A stretch of DNA of 6,580 bases from JAEZKC01 sp046538945 (GTDB lineage: Bacteria; Fibrobacterota; Chitinivibrionia; Chitinivibrionales; Chitinispirillaceae): assembly GCA_046538945.1 (NCBI GenBank), contig JBKHHW010000175.1, forward strand, positions 1-6,580, read 5' to 3'. Every line of letters starts with the position of its first letter. Position 1 is the stretch's first letter. The notes below the pieces were generated by a model. It saw only the letters and a program-made list of their open reading frames with translations. It ran no database searches and was not told where the DNA came from. The position numbers and the translations under genes were made by a program. This document shows positions 1 to 5,871 of the stretch, in pieces.

Positions 1-13
1 TGAACGCTGCAAT

Positions 14-739
14 TTAAAACCACCCCAACCGCAGATTCAAAAATACCACTAACGCCACCACCGCCACCGACGGAAGCAGGTTCACCACGTTTATCTTCCT
101 GATCTCCAGGATGTTGATCCCTATCCCCGCGATGAGCACTCCGCCCACGGCGGTAACTTCCGCAATGATCGCGTTGAGGTCGGGGGAGCTCAGAAACGAT
201 GTCAGCAGTGTTGCGCTCAGGGCTATGGCGCCCTGGTAGAGAAGCACCGAAACAGCCGAAAAGATCACTCCTATGCCCAGTGTTGATGTAAAAAGGATGG
301 CCGACACCCCATCCAGAAGAGATTTGGTGTAAAGGATAGTGTGATCCTGGCGCAGACCGCTGTCGATAGCTCCCAGAATGGCCATGGCACCGATACAGTA
401 GACCAGGGTGGCGGTGATGAATCCCTCGGCGATGCTCGCCTTTTCGTCTTGTGTGCCGTTGCCCTTTCTGACAGCTTTTTCAAGACACTGGCCCAGACGT
501 TTCAGTTTCAGGTCCAGCTTGAGTAGCTCTCCTGTAACTCCGCCCGCCACCAGGCTTATAATCACGAAAAGGAAGTTCTCGCCCCTGAGTCCCATGGAGA
601 TTCCCAGGATCACTATCCCCAGCCCCAGACCCTGCATCACCACATTGCGGATACCTTCGGACATTCGGGGCAGCACCACTCCGGAAATGCTTCCTATAAT
701 AATGGCGATCACATTCACTATCGTTCCCCACAAAACCAT
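14..739 (-). CDS. DUF554 family integral membrane protein (YqgA/YdfK-like)
   Basis: A complete 241-residue protein, about the usual length for the DUF554 family (E. coli YqgA, B. subtilis YdfK). The family's function is not firmly established; it is a polytopic inner-membrane protein, perhaps a transporter. Seen in the sequence: an N-terminal hydrophobic segment starting GTIVNVIAIIIG (about residues 5-23), further membrane segments near 33-51, 55-70, 106-125, 141-180 (probably two helices), 189-211 and 216-238, and a charged cytoplasmic-type loop at about 74-103. Family-like motifs include GVTGELL (67-73), CIGAMAILGAIDSGL (115-129), KSLLDG (139-144) and NLLPSV (220-225). The ATG at 737-739 follows a purine-rich AAAGGA about 10 bases upstream. 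It lies downstream of the histidine kinase on the same strand, but a gap of about 370 bases argues against tight co-transcription. The family call is firm; no role is claimed. Confidence 0.93.
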   Translation of the reverse strand: MVLWGTIVNVIAIIIGSISGVVLPRMSEGIRNVVMQGLGLGIVILGISMGLRGENFLFVIISLVAGGVTGELLKLDLKLKRLGQCLEKAVRKGNGTQDEKASIAEGFITATLVYCIGAMAILGAIDSGLRQDHTILYTKSLLDGVSAILFTSTLGIGVIFSAVSVLLYQGAIALSATLLTSFLSSPDLNAIIAEVTAVGGVLIAGIGINILEIRKINVVNLLPSVAVVALVVFLNLRLGWF

Positions 740-749
740 GTGTTATTTA

Positions 750-755
750 TCCTTT
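750..755 (-). promoter_or_regulatory. Ribosome binding site of the DUF554 gene
   Basis: On the minus strand this reads AAAGGA, about 10 bases before the ATG at 739-737. The spacing is slightly long but acceptable. It supports the annotated start, which also gives the family-typical N-terminus beginning just before GTIVN. Confidence 0.55.
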
Positions 756-851
756 CAAGCTGAAGAGAGCTTTTTTTAGTCCTGTTATGAAAATTTCAGA
801 ATGAGAAAAATACATCCGCAGATCCGTATTTTCAAAAGAGCACCTCTGCTT

Positions 852-857
852 ATTATA
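852..857 (-). promoter_or_regulatory. Possible -10 box for the DUF554 gene
   Basis: The minus strand reads TATAAT here, a perfect sigma70-type -10 hexamer, about 112 bases upstream of the DUF554 start codon. No good -35 hexamer lies 16-18 bases further upstream; the sequence there is a T-rich run (TTTTTCC) that matches TTGACA poorly. In AT-rich intergenic DNA such a match can arise by chance. Confidence 0.3.
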
Positions 858-990
858 GAAAAAATGGTTCATCAGGAAAAAAAAGCGGGTTTTATGAGTG
901 GAACGGAGAAACAATCTGTAAAGTAATACCGCGGTTTGTGACTTCCCCTTTATCTGTTATTACTGAGTAAGAGAGGGTAGTTAAAAAACA

Positions 991-1095
991 ATGAATATCT
1001 TTTTCTTTGCGTATACACTAGGTGGTGGTGTTGTATGGATTAACGGGTACAGTCCAGCTTATTCTTATGAAAAGGGTATCATAGATATTGATTAA
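991..1095 (+). CDS. Doubtful 34-residue small ORF
   Basis: A short ATG-to-TAA reading frame starting MNIFFFAYTLGGGVVWING. The N-terminal half is hydrophobic and glycine-rich, and the C-terminus is acidic (GIIDID), so it could be a single-pass small membrane peptide. Against it: the only purine-rich motif (AGAGGG, near 972-977) is about 13 bases from the ATG, which is poor spacing; no clear promoter is visible; and an ORF of this length is expected by chance. I recognise no family. It is listed only so that it can be tested by conservation. Confidence 0.12.
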   Translation: MNIFFFAYTLGGGVVWINGYSPAYSYEKGIIDID

Positions 1096-1109
1096 GGTCT
1101 GCATTTTCT

Positions 1110-2120
1110 TCAAACTTCACCCAGTGTGAAATAAAACACCGCCCCTTTTCCGGGGCGGCTCTGTGCCCAGATTCTCCCTCCGTGCCTTCTAATGACCCGC
1201 TGCACTATGGCCAGCCCTATTCCGGTGCCTGAAACTTCCCTTGAGTGCAGCCTCCGGAACGGTTCGAATAACTGGTCCGCCTTTCCCATGTCAAAACCCA
1301 TGCCGTTGTCCTTCACAAAATATACAGAACCCTCCCGGTTTTCCCGTGCGCCGAATTCTATACGCGCCTCGGGCTTGAGAGAGGCGTATTTCCAGGCGTT
1401 TTCAAGCAGATTGGTCATGGCTATTCTCATCAGATGGGCATCCGCTCTCACAATCACCCCCTTCTGCACGATGAATTCACCCTTGCGCCCGGGGTCAAGT
1501 GCCTGAAGATCATGCATGATGGAGAAAACCAGTTTGCTCAGATCCACCTCTTCAATTTGCAGTTCCCTGCGGGAGATTCCGAACAGAGCGAGCATATCCT
1601 GGATCAGGGTGGTCATGTTTCGGGAACTGTTGAGAATCTCTTCGGTATGGAGTTGTTGGTCCTCCTCGGAGAGTTTCTCGCGGTTTTCGATCAGAAGGCA
1701 GCTTGACATGGTTATGATGCTCAGGGGGTTTCGCAGGTCGTGGGTTAGAGAATAGGAAAACGCCTCCAGATCCTGGTTTGCCGCTGAAAGTTTCTGTGAA
1801 TAAGTCCTGAGGTTCTTGCGGGAAATTATCAGTCTGTTTATGATTATGGTGAACACCGTGAAGGTTATGAAACCCAGAACCCTGTTAAGAATGGAAATGG
1901 AGATCAAATCTATCTGCTCCTGCGAAATGGCCATCCCCAGGGCAAGCAGAGTGCCTATGGAGATAAGCAGTGTGTAGGTGATGCGGATGTCTTCCGATCT
2001 GTAGGAAAGAAGCAGCGGGATTATATACAGAATCCAGATCCGGAATCCCAGTGGTGTCATGATGTCCAGAAAGAAAATCAGGACACAGAGAATCAGAGGT
2101 ATAAAAAGCCTGGACCACAT
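1110..2120 (-). CDS. Membrane-bound sensor histidine kinase
   Basis: A 336-residue transmembrane sensor kinase that should autophosphorylate on histidine and pass the phosphate to an unlinked response regulator. Residues from the chosen start: hydrophobic helices at about 5-22, 26-40, 48-65 and 72-99 with very short loops, so no large periplasmic sensor domain; a short helical linker at 100-120; a HisKA dimerisation domain with the phosphoacceptor H127 in SLTHDLRNPLS; then a HATPase_c domain with N box NLLENAWKY (237-245), G1 box DNGMGF (271-276), F box LFEPFRRLH (284-292) and G2 box GTGIGL (298-303). All catalytic boxes are intact. The AFSYSLTHDLRNPL block resembles the phytochrome-like kinase subgroup, but there is no PAS, GAF or receiver domain. 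An ATG at 2141-2139 would add seven residues but lacks a Shine-Dalgarno site; the ATG at 2120-2118 follows AGGGAGA at 10 bases, so I prefer it. No response regulator is adjacent. It is divergent to the GH74 gene; a regulatory link is only inferred. Confidence 0.92.
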   Translation of the reverse strand: MWSRLFIPLILCVLIFFLDIMTPLGFRIWILYIIPLLLSYRSEDIRITYTLLISIGTLLALGMAISQEQIDLISISILNRVLGFITFTVFTIIINRLIISRKNLRTYSQKLSAANQDLEAFSYSLTHDLRNPLSIITMSSCLLIENREKLSEEDQQLHTEEILNSSRNMTTLIQDMLALFGISRRELQIEEVDLSKLVFSIMHDLQALDPGRKGEFIVQKGVIVRADAHLMRIAMTNLLENAWKYASLKPEARIEFGARENREGSVYFVKDNGMGFDMGKADQLFEPFRRLHSREVSGTGIGLAIVQRVIRRHGGRIWAQSRPGKGAVFYFTLGEV

Positions 2121-2130
2121 CGAGCCGAAT

Positions 2131-2137
2131 TCTCCCT
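2131..2137 (-). promoter_or_regulatory. Ribosome binding site that decides the kinase start
   Basis: The minus strand reads AGGGAGA, 10 bases before the ATG at 2120-2118. The upstream in-frame ATG at 2141-2139 has no purine-rich stretch before it, and this site would lie inside its coding sequence. The shorter product begins MWSRLF and runs directly into the first membrane helix. Confidence 0.55.
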
Positions 2138-2305
2138 GCATAGAGCATATGCTTAGATGAAACGGATGACCCCGTGAACAGGACCATCGGACCGGGTGAG
2201 ATGAATAATCAGAAAAGCAAAAAAAGGACCGGGGGAAGGTGGTTTGGGTTTGTGTAGCCGGAATTTGTTTGTGGGTAATGAGGTGTATGGTTTTGTTCGC
2301 CGATT

Positions 2306-2322
2306 TGCAGGCCTTGTGCAGG
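2306..2322. repeat. Short tandem direct repeat, possible operator
   Basis: TGCAGG occurs twice with starts 11 bases apart, about one helical turn, upstream of the possible hydrolase promoter. Such spacing would suit a transcription factor binding two half-sites on one DNA face. A six-base repeat is weak evidence and may be chance. Confidence 0.2.
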
Positions 2323-2384
2323 AATCTTGTGTAGTCGAAAAATCACTTTTTTTAGTGCGTATGGCTGAATCCTTTATTAAATTG

Positions 2385-2390
2385 TAGAAT
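2385..2390 (+). promoter_or_regulatory. Possible -10 box for the GH74 gene
   Basis: TAGAAT, one mismatch from TATAAT, 53 bases before the GTG start. No convincing -35 hexamer sits 16-18 bases upstream; an A/T-rich stretch and a T-run (2347-2353) lie further up and could act as an UP-like element or as part of an activator-dependent promoter. Confidence 0.25.
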
Positions 2391-2430
2391 GAACAGTCTG
2401 TATAGGTACAAAATGAAGATAAATATGAAC

Positions 2431-2437
2431 GGGAGGG
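2431..2437 (+). promoter_or_regulatory. Strong ribosome binding site of the GH74 gene
   Basis: GGGAGGG, six bases before the GTG at 2444-2446. This well-placed site decides for the GTG start, which is followed at once by a basic n-region and hydrophobic core of a signal peptide. Confidence 0.75.
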
Positions 2438-2443
2438 TCGGTT

Positions 2444-5194
2444 GTGAGAAAAAAGCTTGTCCTGAAATTGTGTCTGGCATCGCTGTGCCTTTTTTCTATT
2501 CGTGTAAGCGGTCAGGAAAACGGCTACAGATGGAGCACGGTGGCTATTGGCGGGGGAGGGTTCGTCTCTTCCATTATCGCCGCTCCCAATGACCCCGGCG
2601 TCTTCTATGCCCGCACGGACGTGGGCGGGGCTTACCGCTGGGATGAATCCGCCAGGAAATGGATCTCACTCATGGACTGGGTGGATGCGACCGAGCGGGG
2701 GCTGCTCGGGGTTGAGGCGATGGCGGTTGATCCCCAAACTCCCCAAAAGGTGTATATGGTATGCGGGACCTCCTACTGGAACAACGGACGTTCCGCCTTT
2801 CTGCGCTCTTCGGACAGAGGCGATTCCTGGGAAGTCATCTACACCTGGGATGAAGAGGGGGAGAAGGGAAGCCCGGTCACCAGTTTCAATGTTCACGGAA
2901 ACGGAATGGGACGGGGAAACGGCGAGGCTCTGGCAATCGATCCCAATAATTCAGATATCATGTTCTACGGATCCAGAAACAAGGGACTCTTCAAATCTGC
3001 CGACAACGGCACCACCTGGTCCCACGTTGACGGCTTCACCTCCGCCGCGGGTTCTGACACTACATGGAACGGTTCAGGTTTTTCCTTCGTCACCTTTTCT
3101 CCGGGAAGCTCCGATACTCTCTACGCCGGTTTTCTGAGGGCTGAGGACAACGTGTTCATGTCAACCGACGGCGGTGAAACCTGGTCACTGGTTCCCGATC
3201 GTCCCAGGCCGGCTACAACCGGCGGCTATGAACCTCCTCTCATGCCTCAGCGCATCGCAATCACTCCGGACGGCAGCAGCTTTTACATAACATTCGGAGA
3301 CGGAGCCGGTCCTCATACCATGCAGTGGGATGAGGGTTGGGGGCCTATAAACGACTGGTTCAACCGGGGGGCCGTTCTCAAGTATGATGTTGCCACCCAG
3401 ACCTGGACCGATGTGTCTCCCGAGAATTTCATCGACCCGCAGGATGATGCTGATAATCCAGAAAAATACGATGACGATTCCGTTTACGTGGCCTGTTACA
3501 GCGGTGTAACTATAAATCCCCAAAACCCTTTGGAAATGGTGGTGACCTCTGTAGGATACCGGGGTTCCCAGTTCTGGAAGCTCCCTTCGGGGGATTGGAT
3601 GGATCAGTGGGGGACCAATATTTACTACTCCAGCGACGGTGGTGAGACATGGATCCCCTCTTTTCAGTATTACTGGCTTGAGGGAGGGGTTAGTCCCACA
3701 ATCGAGCAGATGGATGAAAACGGCATCGGCTGGATGTTCAACAGCTCCATTCACTGGTCCGGAAGTGTTGTCATGGATCCCAATGATCCAAAGCGTGTCT
3801 GGGTGACTTCCGGGAACGGCGTTTTCATGACAGAGGATATCACCGATTTTACCTTCACTCCCGCGGACTGTGACTGGTGCTCAGACGAACTGGAGCAGCG
3901 TCAGGTGTGGAAGGTGATGTCTCATGGGATAGAGGAAGTGGTGCCCGAGGAGGTGGTGAGTATTCCGGGCGGACCGCTTGTTTCCATAATCGCTGATTAC
4001 GACGGATTCCGCCATGATGATATCCTGGAACATCCTTCTAACCGTCATAGGACAGATGTGAGCGGGAGTATGGTGAGTCTGGGGTCTACCCGCGCTCTTG
4101 CCTATGCACCCAAAGCCGGTAAACTGGTTAAAGTGTCTGATACCCGCAGTGCTGAAGTGTCCGAGTACCAGGAGGTACCCATAGCTCCCCTTCAGTTTTC
4201 ATCCGATTCTGGCCGTACCTGGAGTGTGGAAAGCTATCCCAGTCTCACCGAAAAATACAAGGGCGGTGCCTGTGTGGCCATTTCCACTGACGGTGAAGTC
4301 ACTCTCTGGACTCCCAGGGTAAGGGCGGTAAACGGAAACGAGGAGTATGGTGATTTCCCCGTGTATCGCTACAGCAACAGCGACTGGACGGAGGTGAGCG
4401 GTATCGATGGAGCCTATGTGGTGGGAGATCCTGAAGACGCGGATCTGTTCTATGCCTATGTCAGAAGCGAAGGCATCATGTACAAAAGTACCGACAAGGG
4501 AGAGACTTTCACTCAGGTCGGAACTCCCGGAACCAGCTCTTTCCGCAAGTTCAGGCTTGCTCCCGGGCGTACCGGCGATATCTGGGTTCCGCTCACCGAG
4601 GGCGGGCTCGCCCGTTCCCTTGACGGCGGTGAAAGCTACACCGGTATCGAAGCTGTATCCTATTGTGAAGCGGTCGGGTTCGGTAAAGCTGCTCCGGGCG
4701 AGGAGTATCCGGCAGTGTACATTTTCGGTACCGTGGACGGTGTGACGGGAGTGTTCCAGTCCGTTGACGAGGGAGCTTCCTGGGTGCGGATCAACGATGA
4801 TGAGCACGAATACGGTGGTCTGGCCAATGGTGAATTCGTGATGGGCGACATGAATACCTTCGGGGTGGTGTACATGAGCACGGCCGGTCGGGGTATTGCC
4901 TGCAGGGTTCCCGGTGAAGTGAGTCCGGTGAAACCTTCGGTTGCATCCGGCAGGAGGAGAGACAGATCTCGCGTCCGTTTGAATGCTGGTCGGATCGGTT
5001 TGTCCTCTGCAAACGGAGAGAAACTGAGGGTGCAGATGTATGATCTCAGGGGCAGGCTGGTTTACAGCGAGATCTTCACCGGATCGGCTACACTGAAAGT
5101 GAAGTCGATGGCAAGAATTCAGGGAACATATCTGCTCAAGGTTCGTGACAGCAGGGGAGTGCTTCTGAGTGAGAAGGTCAGGATAATCAGGTAA
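2444..5194 (+). CDS. Secreted GH74-family xyloglucanase with C-terminal sorting domain
   Basis: A 916-residue secreted enzyme of glycoside hydrolase family 74, whose known members cleave xyloglucan (endo or reducing-end specific). Residues 1-23 are a signal peptide (RKK n-region, hydrophobic core, likely cut after VSG). The mature protein opens with the family signature IGGGGFV (35-41) and RTDVGGAYRWD (57-67); D59 matches the conserved catalytic Asp of the family. The second catalytic Asp is probably D445 in VVMDPNDP, but this needs alignment. Another GH74 block is GIEEVV with IADYDGFRHDD (495-500, 516-526). Eight Asp-box motifs (SxDxGxTW type) lie near 122, 185, 240, 396, 586, 682, 725 and 773, as expected for two seven-bladed propellers. 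After a basic linker (about 824-845), residues 846-916 (VQMYDLRGRLVYSE, then GTYLLKV) resemble a type IX secretion sorting tail. No carbohydrate-binding module is evident. A CDWC motif at 476-479 is unusual. Substrate specificity is inferred from family; a terminator follows 26 bases downstream, so it is probably monocistronic. Confidence 0.9.
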   Translation: MRKKLVLKLCLASLCLFSIRVSGQENGYRWSTVAIGGGGFVSSIIAAPNDPGVFYARTDVGGAYRWDESARKWISLMDWVDATERGLLGVEAMAVDPQTPQKVYMVCGTSYWNNGRSAFLRSSDRGDSWEVIYTWDEEGEKGSPVTSFNVHGNGMGRGNGEALAIDPNNSDIMFYGSRNKGLFKSADNGTTWSHVDGFTSAAGSDTTWNGSGFSFVTFSPGSSDTLYAGFLRAEDNVFMSTDGGETWSLVPDRPRPATTGGYEPPLMPQRIAITPDGSSFYITFGDGAGPHTMQWDEGWGPINDWFNRGAVLKYDVATQTWTDVSPENFIDPQDDADNPEKYDDDSVYVACYSGVTINPQNPLEMVVTSVGYRGSQFWKLPSGDWMDQWGTNIYYSSDGGETWIPSFQYYWLEGGVSPTIEQMDENGIGWMFNSSIHWSGSVVMDPNDPKRVWVTSGNGVFMTEDITDFTFTPADCDWCSDELEQRQVWKVMSHGIEEVVPEEVVSIPGGPLVSIIADYDGFRHDDILEHPSNRHRTDVSGSMVSLGSTRALAYAPKAGKLVKVSDTRSAEVSEYQEVPIAPLQFSSDSGRTWSVESYPSLTEKYKGGACVAISTDGEVTLWTPRVRAVNGNEEYGDFPVYRYSNSDWTEVSGIDGAYVVGDPEDADLFYAYVRSEGIMYKSTDKGETFTQVGTPGTSSFRKFRLAPGRTGDIWVPLTEGGLARSLDGGESYTGIEAVSYCEAVGFGKAAPGEEYPAVYIFGTVDGVTGVFQSVDEGASWVRINDDEHEYGGLANGEFVMGDMNTFGVVYMSTAGRGIACRVPGEVSPVKPSVASGRRRDRSRVRLNAGRIGLSSANGEKLRVQMYDLRGRLVYSEIFTGSATLKVKSMARIQGTYLLKVRDSRGVLLSEKVRIIR

Positions 5195-5220
5195 TCTGCG
5201 GAAATTAGGGTATTAAAACA

Positions 5221-5245
5221 GAAAAGCCCCGTCAAGGGGCTTTTC
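5221..5245. terminator. Bidirectional intrinsic terminator
   Basis: A perfect 10-bp inverted repeat, GAAAAGCCCC (5221-5230) and GGGGCTTTTC (5236-5245), with the five-base loop GTCAA. It starts 26 bases after the GH74 stop. On the plus strand the GC stem runs into TTTTCCGTTG; on the minus strand it runs into a better T-rich tail, TTTTCTGTTTTAAT. It therefore fits termination from both sides, as between convergent genes, which agrees with a former minus-strand gene at 5290-5818. Confidence 0.85.
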
Positions 5246-5289
5246 CGTTGTTGCTTTGCACACCTCTTCAACAGCCTCTTTGCAATCGT

Positions 5290-5818
5290 TTAGAATTCCA
5301 AGCTATACAGAGTGGGTAAGAACAGTTCGTACAGTTCACCATTGTATTCTGAATCAATCCGATCCTCCGACATCTCAGTGGAACTTGTAAGTGGAATTCT
5401 GATCCACACGTCTCACTTCACTTCTCCTCTACGGGGTTGATATCCGTACAGATATTCAAACTTACTGGCTTCAGAGGGGCCGTAATTTCTCCCAGGGATA
5501 TTCATGAATTCAGTATGAAGCGTAAGATTCGCTTTTTTGAAGTTGGTTAAGGAGAGATCGCGGAAGATACGGTAAGCTGGTTTGTCAATCCAAATGTACT
5601 CTTTTGAGCATGGAATCGCCTTCCAATGTGATTATTTGTGAAGTATTCAGGGAGACAATACAGATGATTTGCACTTCGGGGGGAAAAAGAAATTTCGGTA
5701 TTTCTGGCCCGATCATTGCTTCACCTGATCCGGATCGGGTATCTGTTCCAAGCCGGACCGGAAAAGGGGTGTGAATGATTTGCAGGCTCGACTGCTTAGG
5801 GTACTTTTTTTGCTTCAC
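5290..5818 (-). pseudogene. Probable decayed coding sequence, family unknown
   Basis: The minus strand reads like a protein gene broken at two places. One frame is open from 5818 down to 5585 (GTG start without a clear Shine-Dalgarno site) and ends shortly after EGDSMLK. Removing one base from the A4 run at 5605-5602 joins it to a second frame, which continues KEYIWIDKPAYRIFRDL and runs on through KFEYLYGYQPRRGEVK to an in-frame TGA at 5415-5413. Beyond that the same frame gives DVWIRIPL and ELYELFLPTLYSLEF before TAA at 5292-5290. Composition (aromatic and charged mix) looks protein-like, and the bidirectional terminator at 5221-5245 sits where such a gene should end. The repaired product would be about 175 residues. 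I recognise no family. The 5' part is the least certain and overlaps the presumed leader of the rhodanese gene. It could be a noncoding spacer that looks coding by chance, or a sequence containing assembly errors. Confidence 0.4.
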
Positions 5819-5825
5819 TGCATTT

Positions 5826-5831
5826 TAGAAT
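5826..5831 (+). promoter_or_regulatory. Possible -10 box for the rhodanese gene
   Basis: TAGAAT, one mismatch from TATAAT, 40 bases before the GTG start at 5872. The sequence 17 bases upstream (ACTTTT) is a poor -35 match, so the call is tentative. The same hexamer is the best -10 candidate ahead of the GH74 gene. Confidence 0.22.
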
Positions 5832-5857
5832 CGAGTTTTTCCCGAGTATACAATCTG

Positions 5858-5864
5858 AAAGGAA
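5858..5864 (+). promoter_or_regulatory. Ribosome binding site of the rhodanese gene
   Basis: AAAGGAA, seven bases before the GTG at 5872. No ATG or GTG lies upstream in the same frame before the TAG at 5797-5799, so this site fixes the start. Confidence 0.6.
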
Positions 5865-5871
5865 ACTGAAA

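Larger units (their letters stand above)
740..1109. other. Intergenic region, no convincing gene
   Basis: AT-rich DNA of 370 bases between the DUF554 start and the kinase stop, both on the minus strand. It contains the DUF554 ribosome binding site and a possible -10 box. Two short plus-strand ORFs begin with ATG: 801-926 (41 codons, no Shine-Dalgarno site) and 991-1095 (34 codons, AGAGGG about 13 bases upstream, which is too far to be persuasive). On the minus strand every frame is interrupted by stops. I see no RNA gene, and no hairpin that would end kinase transcription in this spacer itself. Confidence 0.6.
2121..2443. other. Divergent intergenic region between kinase and GH74 genes
   Basis: About 320 bases that must hold the promoters of both divergent genes. 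Visible items: the ribosome binding sites of both genes; a possible -10 box for the hydrolase at 2385-2390; a T-run at 2347-2353; a direct repeat TGCAGG at 2306-2311 and 2317-2322 (11-base period); and an imperfect 11-mer repeat, TTGTGTAGCCG at 2250-2260 and TTGTGTAGTCG at 2327-2337. I see no clear kinase promoter and no coding sequence in any frame that looks real. Confidence 0.6.
5195..5871. other. Intergenic region between GH74 and rhodanese genes
   Basis: This stretch of about 680 bases has no intact gene that I believe. It holds the terminator at 5221-5245, the suspected minus-strand pseudogene at 5290-5818, an imperfect palindrome around 5724-5739 centred on GATCCGGATC, and the leader of the rhodanese gene. 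No tRNA-like or rRNA-like sequence was recognised. Confidence 0.55.

Noticed and set aside
801..926. A 41-codon plus-strand ORF starting MRKIHPQIR
   Set aside because: No Shine-Dalgarno site, no recognisable family, AT-rich spacer, and a length expected by chance.
1885..2187. A 100-codon minus-strand ORF overlapping the kinase N-terminus
   Set aside because: It is a frame-shifted shadow of the membrane region of the kinase, with a His-rich low-quality composition.
3185..3754. A long minus-strand ORF of 189 codons opposite the hydrolase
   Set aside because: It lies wholly within the well-supported GH74 coding sequence; its composition fits an antisense shadow and it has no start signal.
2444..5194. 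The hydrolase as a sialidase or photosystem stability factor-like protein because of its BNR motifs
   Set aside because: The IGGGGFV, RTDVGGAYRWD and GIEE/GFRHDD blocks are GH74-specific, and the length fits a double propeller.
5413..5415. The in-frame TGA as a selenocysteine codon
   Set aside because: A nearby frameshift already breaks the gene, no Cys/Sec redox motif surrounds it (EVK then DVWIRI), and no obvious SECIS-like hairpin was noticed just downstream.
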